The position numbers and the translations under genes were made by a program. This document shows, one piece after another, positions 31,603 to 39,330 of a stretch of DNA of 64,000 nucleotides. Numbering within the stretch: the first letter of the stretch is position 1; each line of letters begins with the position of its first letter. Below the pieces are notes generated by a model. The model saw only the letters and a list, made by a program, of their open reading frames with translations. It did not search any database and had not been told where the DNA came from. Source of the DNA: JBBREP01 sp038202885 (GTDB taxonomy: Bacteria; Actinomycetota; Acidimicrobiia; IMCC26256; PALSA-610); NCBI GenBank assembly GCA_038202885.1, contig JBBREP010000001.1:62001-126000 (forward strand), read 5' to 3'.

Positions 31603-32145
31603 TTAGCTGTTGGCGCCGGCCGCGGCTTTGAGCTCGGTCATCGTGAACAGCGCGACGAGTTCGACCCCGAGAGCTGCGAGATTCGCGGTACCGCTCGATT
31701 CGCGATCGATCACGCATACCGCCTTGTCGCACACCGCGCCACGTTCGCGCAGTGCGTTCACCGCATCGACGACGGCGCCGCCCGAAGTGACGACGTCTTC
31801 GACGATGAGCAGCCGTTGTCCGTCGATGTCGCCGCCCTCGGCGAGCCGGCAGGTGCCGTATTCCTTGGCCTGCTTGCGTACGAACCGAGCCGGTAGCCCG
31901 GTGCGTTGCGAGAGCACGGTTGCGATCGGTACACCACCGAGTTCGAGCCCGGCCAGGGCATCGATGTCGCTCGGCACGAGCGCAACGAGTGCGTCAGCGA
32001 TCGCCGCGAGCAGCGTTGGGTCGGCCTCGAACAAGTACTTGTCGAAGTACTCGTTGCTGACCACGCCCGAGCGCAACGTGAACGTACCCGTGATGTGCGC
32101 GCAGTCGTAGACGCGCGCCGCAAGCTTGGAGTGATCGTCGTCCAT
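31603..32145 (-). CDS. pyrE: orotate phosphoribosyltransferase
   Basis: A 180-residue PRTase that converts orotate and PRPP to orotidine monophosphate in pyrimidine synthesis. Features: HITGTFTLRSGVVSNEYFDK (orotate/PRPP flank), GLELGGVPIAT, KQAKEYGTCRLAEGG (catalytic lysine loop) and the PRPP-binding motif LLIVEDVVTSGGAV. The ATG at 32145 lies 8 nt after a TACGAT -10-like box, so the transcript is probably leaderless. Confidence 0.93.
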   Translation of the reverse strand: MDDDHSKLAARVYDCAHITGTFTLRSGVVSNEYFDKYLFEADPTLLAAIADALVALVPSDIDALAGLELGGVPIATVLSQRTGLPARFVRKQAKEYGTCRLAEGGDIDGQRLLIVEDVVTSGGAVVDAVNALRERGAVCDKAVCVIDRESSGTANLAALGVELVALFTMTELKAAAGANS

Positions 32146-32153
32146 CACCCAAG

Positions 32154-32159
32154 ATCGTA
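32154..32159 (-). promoter_or_regulatory. leaderless -10 box of pyrE
   Basis: On the minus strand TACGAT is followed by 8 nt and then the pyrE ATG. No Shine-Dalgarno lies between, which fits leaderless transcription. Confidence 0.5.
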
Positions 32160-32202
32160 CGGGCACACGCGGCCCCCGACGCCACCACGCATCAGGGATG
32201 GG

Positions 32203-32880
32203 TCAGGGGGATTGGAGGAGTTTGGTGATGGCGACGCGTTCAGTGTCGGTGAGCGTACTGTCGCACAGGCGCAACTCGGCCGCGTACGGCAGCGCATCGT
32301 GAATAGTCGCGGTCTCGAAGTGCGTGAGGAAGGCACGTATGAGCCCGCCCCGGAAGCGATCGACCAGCCGTGCCATCACCGCGTTCGCGGGTGCTTCGCC
32401 GGTGCGTAACAGCACCCAGGTGAGGGCCACATCGGTCTCGGCCAACCCGCGCGCCGAGTTCGTCCAGTCGATCAGCACCGGTCCGCGTGGCCCCATGATG
32501 ACGTTGAGCGGGTGCAGGTCGAGATGCACGAGCACGTCGCCGCCGTCGCCCGCATCTCGCAACCAGCTCGGTGCTGGAATCCGGTGCACGGCGTCGTGGA
32601 GCTCGGCGAGAATTGCCGCGGCGCGCTGCAACTGCCAGGGTCGGCGCAGGATCCAGTCGACCATGGTCGGCCCCGGAATGCGGTCCATGACCATCTCGCG
32701 GTCGTTCGCCCGAAGTTCGTGCACGGCCGGCACCGGCACACCGAAGCCGCGTGCGAGTTCCATCACGTTGGCCTCTCGTGCGAGCGACACGTCGTGCAAG
32801 GAGCGACGCAGCACGCGGTCGGTGCCGAACTCGAAGATCTGTGATCCTCGCCCCGCCGCGAGCATCCGCCCTGGTTCCAT
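32203..32880 (-). CDS. aminoglycoside-phosphotransferase-like (APH family) kinase
   Basis: A 225-residue protein with the APH/choline-kinase fold. Brenner motif DVLVHLDLHPLNVIM supplies the catalytic aspartate, and LIDWTNSARG the metal-binding aspartate. RMLAAGRGSQIFEFGTDRVL forms the nucleotide loop. The substrate is unknown: relatives act on antibiotics, amino-acid-like compounds or macrolides, and this context does not choose. It follows the acyl-CoA synthetase stop by one base, so they may be one operon. Confidence 0.85.
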   Translation of the reverse strand: MEPGRMLAAGRGSQIFEFGTDRVLRRSLHDVSLAREANVMELARGFGVPVPAVHELRANDREMVMDRIPGPTMVDWILRRPWQLQRAAAILAELHDAVHRIPAPSWLRDAGDGGDVLVHLDLHPLNVIMGPRGPVLIDWTNSARGLAETDVALTWVLLRTGEAPANAVMARLVDRFRGGLIRAFLTHFETATIHDALPYAAELRLCDSTLTDTERVAITKLLQSP

Positions 32881-32881
32881 G

Positions 32882-34432
32882 TCAGACGATGCGCGACGTG
32901 GTGTTGCCCCAGTAGCGATCACGGATCAAGCGCTTGTACAGCTTGCCGGTCGGCTCGCGCGGCAACTCGGGATCGAAGTCGAACGCCTTCGGGCACTTGT
33001 AGCCCGCGAGATGGGCGCGGCAGTACGCCATCAGCTCGGTGGCGAACTCGGGCCCGGCGTCGTCCCAGTCGACCGGCTGCACGACGGCGTGCACGCGCTC
33101 ACCCATCTCGGGGTCGGGGATGCCGAACACGGCCGCGTCGTACACCTTGGGGTGGGTGATCAGGAGGTTTTCGGCCTCTTGCGGGTAGATGTTCACGCCG
33201 CCCGACACGATCATGAACGTGCGCCGATCGGTGAGGAACAGGTACCCCTCGTCGTCGAGGTAGCCCATGTCGCCGACGGTCGACCATCCGCGGTCGTTCA
33301 TCGCCTCGGCGGTCTTGGCCTCATCGTTGTGATACGCGAAACCGGCCCGCCCCGGATGGGGTTCGAACCACACCGTGCCGACCTCACCGGGCGCAACGTC
33401 GTGGTTGTCGTCATCGCAAATGTGGATCACGCCGACCGCGCTGCGCCCGACCGAACCAGGATGGTCGAGCCACTCCTGCGGCCCGATGATCGTGGCGCCC
33501 GCGCCTTCGGTGGATGAGTAGTACTCCCACACGATCGGGCCCCACCAGTCGATCATCTTTTGCTTCACCTCGATCGGACACGGCGCAGCCGCGTGCACGG
33601 CCGAGGTCAGCGATGAGAGGTCGTACTGCGCGCGGGTGTCGTCGTCGAGTTTGAACATCCGCACGAAGTGCGTGGGTACCCACTGGCTGCACGTGACCCG
33701 GTACTGCTCGATATAACGCAGCGCATCACGCGCGTCGAAGTGCTCCATGACCACCACGGTGCCGCCCAGGCGCAGGGTGCTCATGCAATAGAACAACGGC
33801 GCGGCGTGATACAGCGGCGCCGGCGAAAGGTAAATGGAGTTCTCGTCGAAGCCGAACACGTTGGTCATGAGCGCGAGGTTCGACGGCATCTGGCCCATCG
33901 GCTCGTGCCGGAGGTCGTACTTGATCCCTTTGGGGCGGCCGGTCGTGCCCGACGAATACAACATCGGGGTGCCCTCGCACTCGTCGGGCACCGGCGCCGC
34001 AGGTTGCGCGGCGATCGCCGTCTCGTAGCGCTCGTAGCCGTCGAGTTCACCACCGACGATGAGCCGCAACTTCACGCGTGGCATCAACGCGACGAGGTCG
34101 GCCGCGACCGTACGGGTCGACTCGCTGACGAACAACGCCTGCGCGTCGCAGTCGTCGATGATGTAGGCGGCCTCCGGCGCGGTGAAATGCCAGTTGACGC
34201 ACGTGTAGAACAACCCCATCCGCTGCGCGGCCCAGCAGACCTCGAGGTAGCGGTCGTTGTTGTCCATCAACACCGCGATGTGGTCGCCGAACCGAAGCCC
34301 GGCGGCCCACATCATCTGCGAGCACTGGTTCGAGCGATCGTTGAGCTCGCGGTACGTGGTGGTCGTTTCCGACGCGGCCATGATGATGGCGGCCTTGTCG
34401 GGCGTGACCTGCGCCCAATGCCCGGGATACAT
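32882..34432 (-). CDS. acyl-CoA synthetase (FadD4-like, AMP-forming)
   Basis: A 516-residue ANL-superfamily enzyme. P-loop-like motif MLYSSGTTGRPKGIKYD, YYSSTEGAGAT, the A7-type WSTVGDMGYLDDEGYLFL, DRRTFMIVSGGVNIYPQE and the adenylation lysine in LPREPTGKLYKR are all present. It activates a carboxylic acid to its CoA ester. The closest motif pattern is the actinobacterial FadD4/FadD12 group, used for fatty or steroid-derived acids; the substrate is not decided. It is followed by the APH-like kinase gene after a single base. Confidence 0.9.
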   Translation of the reverse strand: MYPGHWAQVTPDKAAIIMAASETTTTYRELNDRSNQCSQMMWAAGLRFGDHIAVLMDNNDRYLEVCWAAQRMGLFYTCVNWHFTAPEAAYIIDDCDAQALFVSESTRTVAADLVALMPRVKLRLIVGGELDGYERYETAIAAQPAAPVPDECEGTPMLYSSGTTGRPKGIKYDLRHEPMGQMPSNLALMTNVFGFDENSIYLSPAPLYHAAPLFYCMSTLRLGGTVVVMEHFDARDALRYIEQYRVTCSQWVPTHFVRMFKLDDDTRAQYDLSSLTSAVHAAAPCPIEVKQKMIDWWGPIVWEYYSSTEGAGATIIGPQEWLDHPGSVGRSAVGVIHICDDDNHDVAPGEVGTVWFEPHPGRAGFAYHNDEAKTAEAMNDRGWSTVGDMGYLDDEGYLFLTDRRTFMIVSGGVNIYPQEAENLLITHPKVYDAAVFGIPDPEMGERVHAVVQPVDWDDAGPEFATELMAYCRAHLAGYKCPKAFDFDPELPREPTGKLYKRLIRDRYWGNTTSRIV

Positions 34433-34521
34433 CTCAATGGTCGCTTTCGCTCCCGGCCGAGGGCACCGCGCGGGCGGCCTTGCGCTTCGCTTGAGCCCTC
34501 GGTCGATGGTTGCCGGTTGGT

Positions 34522-35604
34522 TCAGAAGGAGGTGATGACGCTCCGTACGACCTCGCGGTTCTCCATCGCACGGAAGGCGTCGTTGACCTCGTCGAGTTTG
34601 ATCTGGCGCGACACCATCGACGCGGTGTCGAGGCGACCGGTCTCGATCAGGTCGACGAAACGCTGGAAGTCGCGGCGCACCTGCGCCGATCCGTACTTGC
34701 AGCCCTTCAGTGTCTTCTCGTTGTAGAAGAGGTCGAACGTTGGCAGCGTGATCTGCGCCTCCATGCGCGTCATGCCGACCATGACCGCCATGCCGCCCTT
34801 CTTCGCCATCATGTACGCCTGGAGTGTGGTCTCGGGAAGACCGATCACCTCGAAGGCGTAGTCGACGCCGCGGCCGCCGGTGAGCGCCTGGACCTGCGCG
34901 ACCGGGTCGCCCTGGGTGGAGTCGACGTAGTCGGTCGCGCCTTGTGCCTCAGCGACCTTGCGCTTCTCGTCGCCCTGGTCGACGGCAATGATGCGGGCCG
35001 CACCAGCGATGCGCGCGCCCTGGAGGACCGAGAGGCCGACACCACCGCAACCGATAATCGCGACGCTGGAACCTGGGTGCACCCGCGCGGTGTTGAGTGC
35101 AGCACCGACGCCGGTGGTGACGCCGCACCCGATCAGTGCGAGTTCATCGAACGGCAAGTCGGTGGCGACCTTCACGACCGATGTCTGGCTCACCGTCATG
35201 GCTTCGGCGAACGTGCCCAGGCCCGTCATCGTGGTGAACGAGCTCTTGTCGCTACGCGTGCCACGCTCGACGGCCATCACCTCGAACTCGGTGTCGCACA
35301 GGTGTGACTGGTCCGACAGGCACGAGGGGCAGGCGCCGCACGCGGGGATGAACGACGCGACGATCTTGTCGCCCTTCTTGAACGCGGTGACATCCTTGCC
35401 CACCTCGACGACTGTCCCGGCGCCCTCGTGACCGAGCACGACACCAGGGGCCATCGGGACGTAGCCGTTCTTGATCGACAGGTCGGAGTGGCACACGCCG
35501 CTGGCGCCGAGTTGCACGACAACGTCGCGCGGGCCGGGCGCGGCAGGTTCGACGTTCTCGATTTGAAGCGGCTCGCCGGTGGCTACGAACATCGCTGCGC
35601 GCAT
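34522..35604 (-). CDS. zinc-dependent alcohol dehydrogenase (class III / NDMA-dependent type)
   Basis: A 360-residue medium-chain dehydrogenase. Catalytic zinc ligands appear in GVCHSD and GHEGAG, the four structural-zinc cysteines in CGACPSCLSDQSHLC, the NAD-binding motif in IGCGGVGLS, and the C-terminus is VVRSVITSF. The long structural loop and length match the actinobacterial NDMA-dependent or mycothiol-associated alcohol dehydrogenases. The ATG at 35604 has a GAGGA ribosome site. It lies 89 bp upstream of the acyl-CoA synthetase on the same strand, so alcohol, aldehyde and acid activation may be linked. Confidence 0.92.
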   Translation of the reverse strand: MRAAMFVATGEPLQIENVEPAAPGPRDVVVQLGASGVCHSDLSIKNGYVPMAPGVVLGHEGAGTVVEVGKDVTAFKKGDKIVASFIPACGACPSCLSDQSHLCDTEFEVMAVERGTRSDKSSFTTMTGLGTFAEAMTVSQTSVVKVATDLPFDELALIGCGVTTGVGAALNTARVHPGSSVAIIGCGGVGLSVLQGARIAGAARIIAVDQGDEKRKVAEAQGATDYVDSTQGDPVAQVQALTGGRGVDYAFEVIGLPETTLQAYMMAKKGGMAVMVGMTRMEAQITLPTFDLFYNEKTLKGCKYGSAQVRRDFQRFVDLIETGRLDTASMVSRQIKLDEVNDAFRAMENREVVRSVITSF

Positions 35605-35728
35605 GATGGTCCTCGTCTTCCGTGGTTCGGTGGATTCGCGGCTCGGACGGGCCGGCGTGTGCCAAAGGCAGCGGCCGTTCCGACCGAGTGACAGTGCGCC
35701 CGAGTCCGCCCGGGCGCAGGCGCGCACG

Positions 35729-36430
35729 TTACCTGCCGTCGAGCAGCGACGAAACTGCGGCCTCGTCACAGCACACGATGGCGCGGTCCTGGGGCACCCG
35801 ACCGGCTGGGATCGCCTCGTCGCCGGCAACCAGCCGTTGCACCATGGCGGCCTTGCCCGCGCCTTCGACGAGCCACACGATGCGCCGCGCCGCAGCGAGC
35901 GCGGGAAACGTCAGCGTGACGCGACGGTGGCCCATGTAGGGCGCCGTTGCGCCCACGAGACGGTCGTCGACACCGAGCACGGCGTCGTTCGGTACGAGCG
36001 ACGCAGTGTGTCCGTCGTCACCGAGCCCGAGGTGAACGATGTCGAGCTCGCCCTGGCACACCTCGCGCAGGGTCTGTTCGTAGTCGCGCGTGACGGCGTC
36101 GAGGTCGTCGCGCACAGGGATCGCGTGCACGTTGGCGCTGGGGATGTCGATGACGTCGAGCAGGGCCGTTTGGAGCTGCGTGAGATTGCGGGCGTCATCG
36201 CCGTCGGGCGCGATCCGTTCGTCGACTTGGAACAGGTGGACGCTGCGCCACGCGACCGGGTGTCGGGCCAGCGCTTCCAGCGTGGGTGTCGGCGTGCTGC
36301 CGCCCGAAAGTGCAATCGTCGCGACGCCGTTGCGTTGGATGGCCCATGCGAGCCCCGAAGCGATCTGGTCGGCCGCGCCGTACGCGAGTTCCTCGGCGTC
36401 GTGGTACACGTGCAGTTCGAGCGGGGGCAC
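35729..36430 (-). CDS. pgl: 6-phosphogluconolactonase
   Basis: A 233-residue enzyme of the NagB/RpiA-fold lactonase family. Motifs: IALSGGSTPTPTLEAL (phosphate binding), VHLFQVDERIAPD and DIVHLGLGDDGHTASLVP, with WLVEGAGKA near the end. It hydrolyses 6-phosphogluconolactone after glucose-6-phosphate dehydrogenase (not in window). GTG 36430 follows the gnd stop by 12 bp, completing a gnd-pgl pair. Confidence 0.93.
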   Translation of the reverse strand: MPPLELHVYHDAEELAYGAADQIASGLAWAIQRNGVATIALSGGSTPTPTLEALARHPVAWRSVHLFQVDERIAPDGDDARNLTQLQTALLDVIDIPSANVHAIPVRDDLDAVTRDYEQTLREVCQGELDIVHLGLGDDGHTASLVPNDAVLGVDDRLVGATAPYMGHRRVTLTFPALAAARRIVWLVEGAGKAAMVQRLVAGDEAIPAGRVPQDRAIVCCDEAAVSSLLDGR

Positions 36431-36442
36431 AGTCGTACGTCG

Positions 36443-37459
36443 TTACGTCGTCGAGATTTCGGCATGACCGCCGAACTCTTTGCGCAACGCCGATTGGGCC
36501 TTGCCTGCGAATGTTGCCGCGCCCTGCGAAGCGAATCGTGACTGCAGCGCTGCGGTGAGCACTGGTGTGGGAACGCCGAGCGCGATCGCGGCTTCGGCGG
36601 TCCAGCGACCCTCGCCGGAGTCCGAGACACGACCGCTGAACTCGTCGAGGGTCGGCGATGCGAAGAGCGCCGACGCGAGCAGATCGAGCAGCCACGACGG
36701 GATGACGCTGCCGCGCCGCCACAGCTCGGTGATCGCCGTGAGGTCGAGGTCGTAGCGGTAATGATCGGGATAGGCGAGCGGCGCCGTTTCGGCGTTGGTG
36801 TCGCGCTCATGCGCGCCGGTCCCGGCCGCTGCCAGCAGCGCCAATCCCTCGGCGTACGCGGCCATCAGGCCGTATTCGATGCCGTTGTGCACCATCTTCA
36901 CGAAGTGGCCGGCGCCGTTCGGGCCGCAGTGCAGCCAACCGGTCTCGGCGGGCGCGGGGTCGCCGGTGCGCCCGTAGGTGCGCGGCGCGGCGCCGACGCC
37001 GGGCGCGATCGTGTCGAAGATGGGGGCCAGGCGGGCGACGACGTCGGTTTCGCCCCCGACCATCAGGCAAAAACCACGCTCTTCACCGAAGACGCCGCCG
37101 CTGGTGCCGACGTCGAGGTAGTGCAACCCGCGGGGCGTGAGCGCGGCGGCCCGGGCGAGGTCGTCACGCCAGTCGCTGTTGCCGCCGTCGATGATGGCGT
37201 CGCCCGGTTCGAGCGCGTCGGCGAGCGCGGCGACGGTCGAGTCGGTGAAGGCGGCTGGCACCATGAGCCAGACCGTGCGAGGAGGCGTCATTGCCGCGAC
37301 GAGCTCCGCGTGGGTGGCGACGCCGACGGCACCGGCCGCGCTGATGGCCTGCACCGCGTCGGCATTGACGTCATGCGCAACGACGCGGTGGCCACCGGCC
37401 AGCAAACGCCGCGACAACCCAGCCCCCATACGCCCAAGTCCAACCATCGCGAGTTCCAT
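36443..37459 (-). CDS. gnd: 6-phosphogluconate dehydrogenase (decarboxylating, short GndA type)
   Basis: A 338-residue enzyme: dinucleotide-binding MELAMVGLGRMGAGLSRRLL, then DGGNSDW, the substrate-binding DVGTSGGVFGEERGFCLMVGG, and the catalytic lysine and asparagine of GAGHFVKMVHNGIEYGLM. The length of about 340 residues, shorter than the 470 of the E. coli type, places it with the NAD-preferring short form. It yields ribulose 5-phosphate, CO2 and NAD(P)H. Upstream is a 409-bp spacer with structured elements, then pgi. Confidence 0.94.
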   Translation of the reverse strand: MELAMVGLGRMGAGLSRRLLAGGHRVVAHDVNADAVQAISAAGAVGVATHAELVAAMTPPRTVWLMVPAAFTDSTVAALADALEPGDAIIDGGNSDWRDDLARAAALTPRGLHYLDVGTSGGVFGEERGFCLMVGGETDVVARLAPIFDTIAPGVGAAPRTYGRTGDPAPAETGWLHCGPNGAGHFVKMVHNGIEYGLMAAYAEGLALLAAAGTGAHERDTNAETAPLAYPDHYRYDLDLTAITELWRRGSVIPSWLLDLLASALFASPTLDEFSGRVSDSGEGRWTAEAAIALGVPTPVLTAALQSRFASQGAATFAGKAQSALRKEFGGHAEISTT

Positions 37460-37554
37460 TGTCGAGCAGTCTTACCCATCGCGCGCCAATCCACGTACCA
37501 AGGCGCAGGAGCCTCCACCACCGCGCCGCAGTGATCGGACCCTGACCCTCGCGG

Positions 37555-37608
37555 CGCGGTCTGATTGCACCGGACGGCGCTACACGCCGCCTGGTGCAGA
37601 GGAAAACC
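37555..37608 (+). repeat. dispersed 54-nt hairpin element, copy 2
   Basis: This copy has the same length as 2832-2885 with three mismatches. Two mismatches sit in the outer stem and turn the wobble pairs of copy 1 into a fully paired GCACC/GGTGC. The inner stem CGGCG/CGCCG with loop CTACA is unchanged. Both copies read TCTGATTG before and CAGAGGAAAACC after the hairpin. Confidence 0.8.
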
Positions 37609-37646
37609 CAAAAAGGGGGGCGCGCACGGAGTAGGCGCCATAGATG

Positions 37647-37785
37647 TGAGAGGGCCGGCCCGCGGGTACGGGCCGGCCTCTCAGCTCAGGCGCTTGGGGG
37701 AACGCCCGCTCCGGACACCGACGCTGGCCTCGGGCAGGCCGTGGTGGGGGTTGATCGGTGTCCGGGTCACGCCAAAAGGCGTGAC
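37647..37785. ncRNA. candidate structured RNA (array of strong hairpins)
   Basis: In 139 nt there are: a 15-bp stem with one bulge, TGAGAGG-GCCGGCCCG against CGGGCCGGC-CTCTCA; a weak GGCG/CGCC stem (37689-37706); a perfect 11-bp stem CCGGACACCGA/TCGGTGTCCGG enclosing GGCCT-CGGGC-AGGCC; and directly after it GTCACGCC-AAAA-GGCGTGAC. No open frame explains it. It matches no RNA family I recognise (not tmRNA, RNase P, SRP or a known riboswitch). The strand is undecided since stems are symmetric. Confidence 0.55.
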
Positions 37786-37868
37786 AAATCCAGTAGTAGT
37801 GCGCGCCTTTGCACCAAACAAGTCACCGTCAACGCCAGCTGAGAACGGGCCCAGAAAAGGGGATCGGC

Positions 37869-39293
37869 CTACTCGGCGGCGATGCGAGCAACTGGGCGGC
37901 CGCGTGCCTGCAACGCCGCGTAGTCGCCGGCAGCTTGGGCAACGAGTAGGTCGTGGAACCCGTAGTCGCGGCCAGGGATCGCGAGCGGCGGGAGGTCGGC
38001 GTCGAGCATTTGTACGAACGTTCCCGACGGCGGCCCACCTTTGTGGAGTTGGCCGGTCGAGTGCAGGTAGCGCGGGCCAATCGCAGCAGTTGCCGCGGCG
38101 CCGGTGCGGTCGCGCACCGCGACCCGCTGGGTCTCGAGCCCCGCCGACACTGAACCGTCAGGGTCGACAAACGCTTGCAGCGCTACGTACCCACCCGGAC
38201 CCGCGGTGCCGAGCGCTTCGTCGAGCGACACCACGGACACGTCGGTGGGTCCGTCGGCGAGCACTTTCGATGCTGCGAGCTTTGCGGCTTCGACGTCGGG
38301 TTGGTCGAACGGATTGATGTGCAGCAGCGCACCGGCGAGCGCCGTGGCGATCTCCCAGCGCATCACCTCACGCCCGAGCGAGGCCGCGTCGATTTCGACC
38401 TGGTCGTCGCCGAGGTCGAGATCGCCACCGTGGCCGTACGACACTCGCAGGCGATCATCGCCGTGCGCGTCGGTGGCATCACCGGGGACGGGCAGGATGC
38501 CGACCCCGTGCTTCCCGGTCGATTCGGCGATGAGTTGTTCGAGCCATCGCGCGAACGCCGGCGCGCCGTCGAGGACGAGCTTGTCGCGCCCGTCTCGCGC
38601 CGCGCCTCCGATGAGTGCGGCGAGCTCGACACCGGGATTGTGGGCACTGTCGGCATTGCACTCGGCGGCCATGCCGATCGCGCCGCCGAGCATGGCGCGC
38701 ACGTCGACGCCGAGCAACGCGGCGGCGACGATGCCGAAGTGCGACAGCGCGGAGTACCGGCCACCGATTGTGGGAGTCGCGTGATGGACGGCGCCGAAAC
38801 CGCGTTCGCCTGCGAGTTGATCGAGCGCGGAACCGGCATCGGTGACGACCGCGAATCGTTGCGGATCCCCTACATGAGCCCAGAAGAAGTCGAGTTGTGA
38901 GCGGGTCTCGATCGTGCCGCCCGACTTCGACGCGAAGACGTAGAGCGACGACGTGCCATCGGCGGCGTCGGCCGCTCGTTGCACCGCCACAGGGTGACTC
39001 GTGTCGAGCACCGTGAACGACGGAGCGTCGTTCGTGAGACCGGAACCGGCGAGGAGTTCGGGGAACAGACTCGAACCGCCCATGCCGCACCACACGACGT
39101 TACGAACACCGCGAGCGCGCGCCGCGTCGACAGTGCGCAGTACGGCGTCGACGTGTTCGAGCATCCGGTGTGGTTCGTCGAGCCAGCCGAGCCGGTTGCT
39201 GATCTCGGTTGGAGCAGGGGCCCACAGCGTGTAGTCGCCCGCGAACATGCGCGTCGATGCGTGCGTTGCAACGAGTTCGTCTCTGGCGTTCAC
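37869..39293 (-). CDS. pgi: glucose-6-phosphate isomerase
   Basis: A 474-residue SIS-fold enzyme: VVWCGMGGSSLFPELLAGSG, FASKSGGTIETRSQLDFFW, GGRYSALSHFGIVAAALLG (the catalytic region), a HNPGVELAALIGG helix and LHINPFDQPDVEAAK. It interconverts glucose 6-phosphate and fructose 6-phosphate. It resembles the isomerase half of actinobacterial transaldolase-isomerase fusions but has no transaldolase part. GTG 39293 is preceded at 7 nt by TACACT, suggesting a leaderless start. Downstream after the structured spacer are gnd and pgl. Confidence 0.9.
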   Translation of the reverse strand: MNARDELVATHASTRMFAGDYTLWAPAPTEISNRLGWLDEPHRMLEHVDAVLRTVDAARARGVRNVVWCGMGGSSLFPELLAGSGLTNDAPSFTVLDTSHPVAVQRAADAADGTSSLYVFASKSGGTIETRSQLDFFWAHVGDPQRFAVVTDAGSALDQLAGERGFGAVHHATPTIGGRYSALSHFGIVAAALLGVDVRAMLGGAIGMAAECNADSAHNPGVELAALIGGAARDGRDKLVLDGAPAFARWLEQLIAESTGKHGVGILPVPGDATDAHGDDRLRVSYGHGGDLDLGDDQVEIDAASLGREVMRWEIATALAGALLHINPFDQPDVEAAKLAASKVLADGPTDVSVVSLDEALGTAGPGGYVALQAFVDPDGSVSAGLETQRVAVRDRTGAAATAAIGPRYLHSTGQLHKGGPPSGTFVQMLDADLPPLAIPGRDYGFHDLLVAQAAGDYAALQARGRPVARIAAE

Positions 39294-39300
39294 GACGGCG

Positions 39301-39306
39301 AGTGTA
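39301..39306 (-). promoter_or_regulatory. leaderless -10 box of pgi
   Basis: TACACT on the minus strand ends 7 nt before the GTG start of pgi, with no Shine-Dalgarno between. The position supports the GTG at 39293 as the start. Confidence 0.4.
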
Positions 39307-39330
39307 GGGAGCGACCGGCGTCGAACCTTG

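Larger units (their letters stand above)
37460..37868. other. 409-bp spacer between pgi and gnd with a repeat and a hairpin array
   Basis: No gene is present. It holds the second copy of the 54-nt dispersed element (37555-37608), a 15-bp hairpin (37647-37683), an 11-bp hairpin with an internal hairpin (37711-37765) and an 8-bp AAAA-loop hairpin (37766-37785). The remaining DNA is unremarkable. A spacer this long inside a same-strand sugar-phosphate gene group is unusual. Confidence 0.85.

Noticed and set aside
37641..37800. Known riboswitch or housekeeping RNA (tmRNA, 4.5S, RNase P, SAM-IV, ZTP)
   Set aside because: None of the defining conserved cores could be found in the hairpin array on either strand, so it is reported as uncharacterised.
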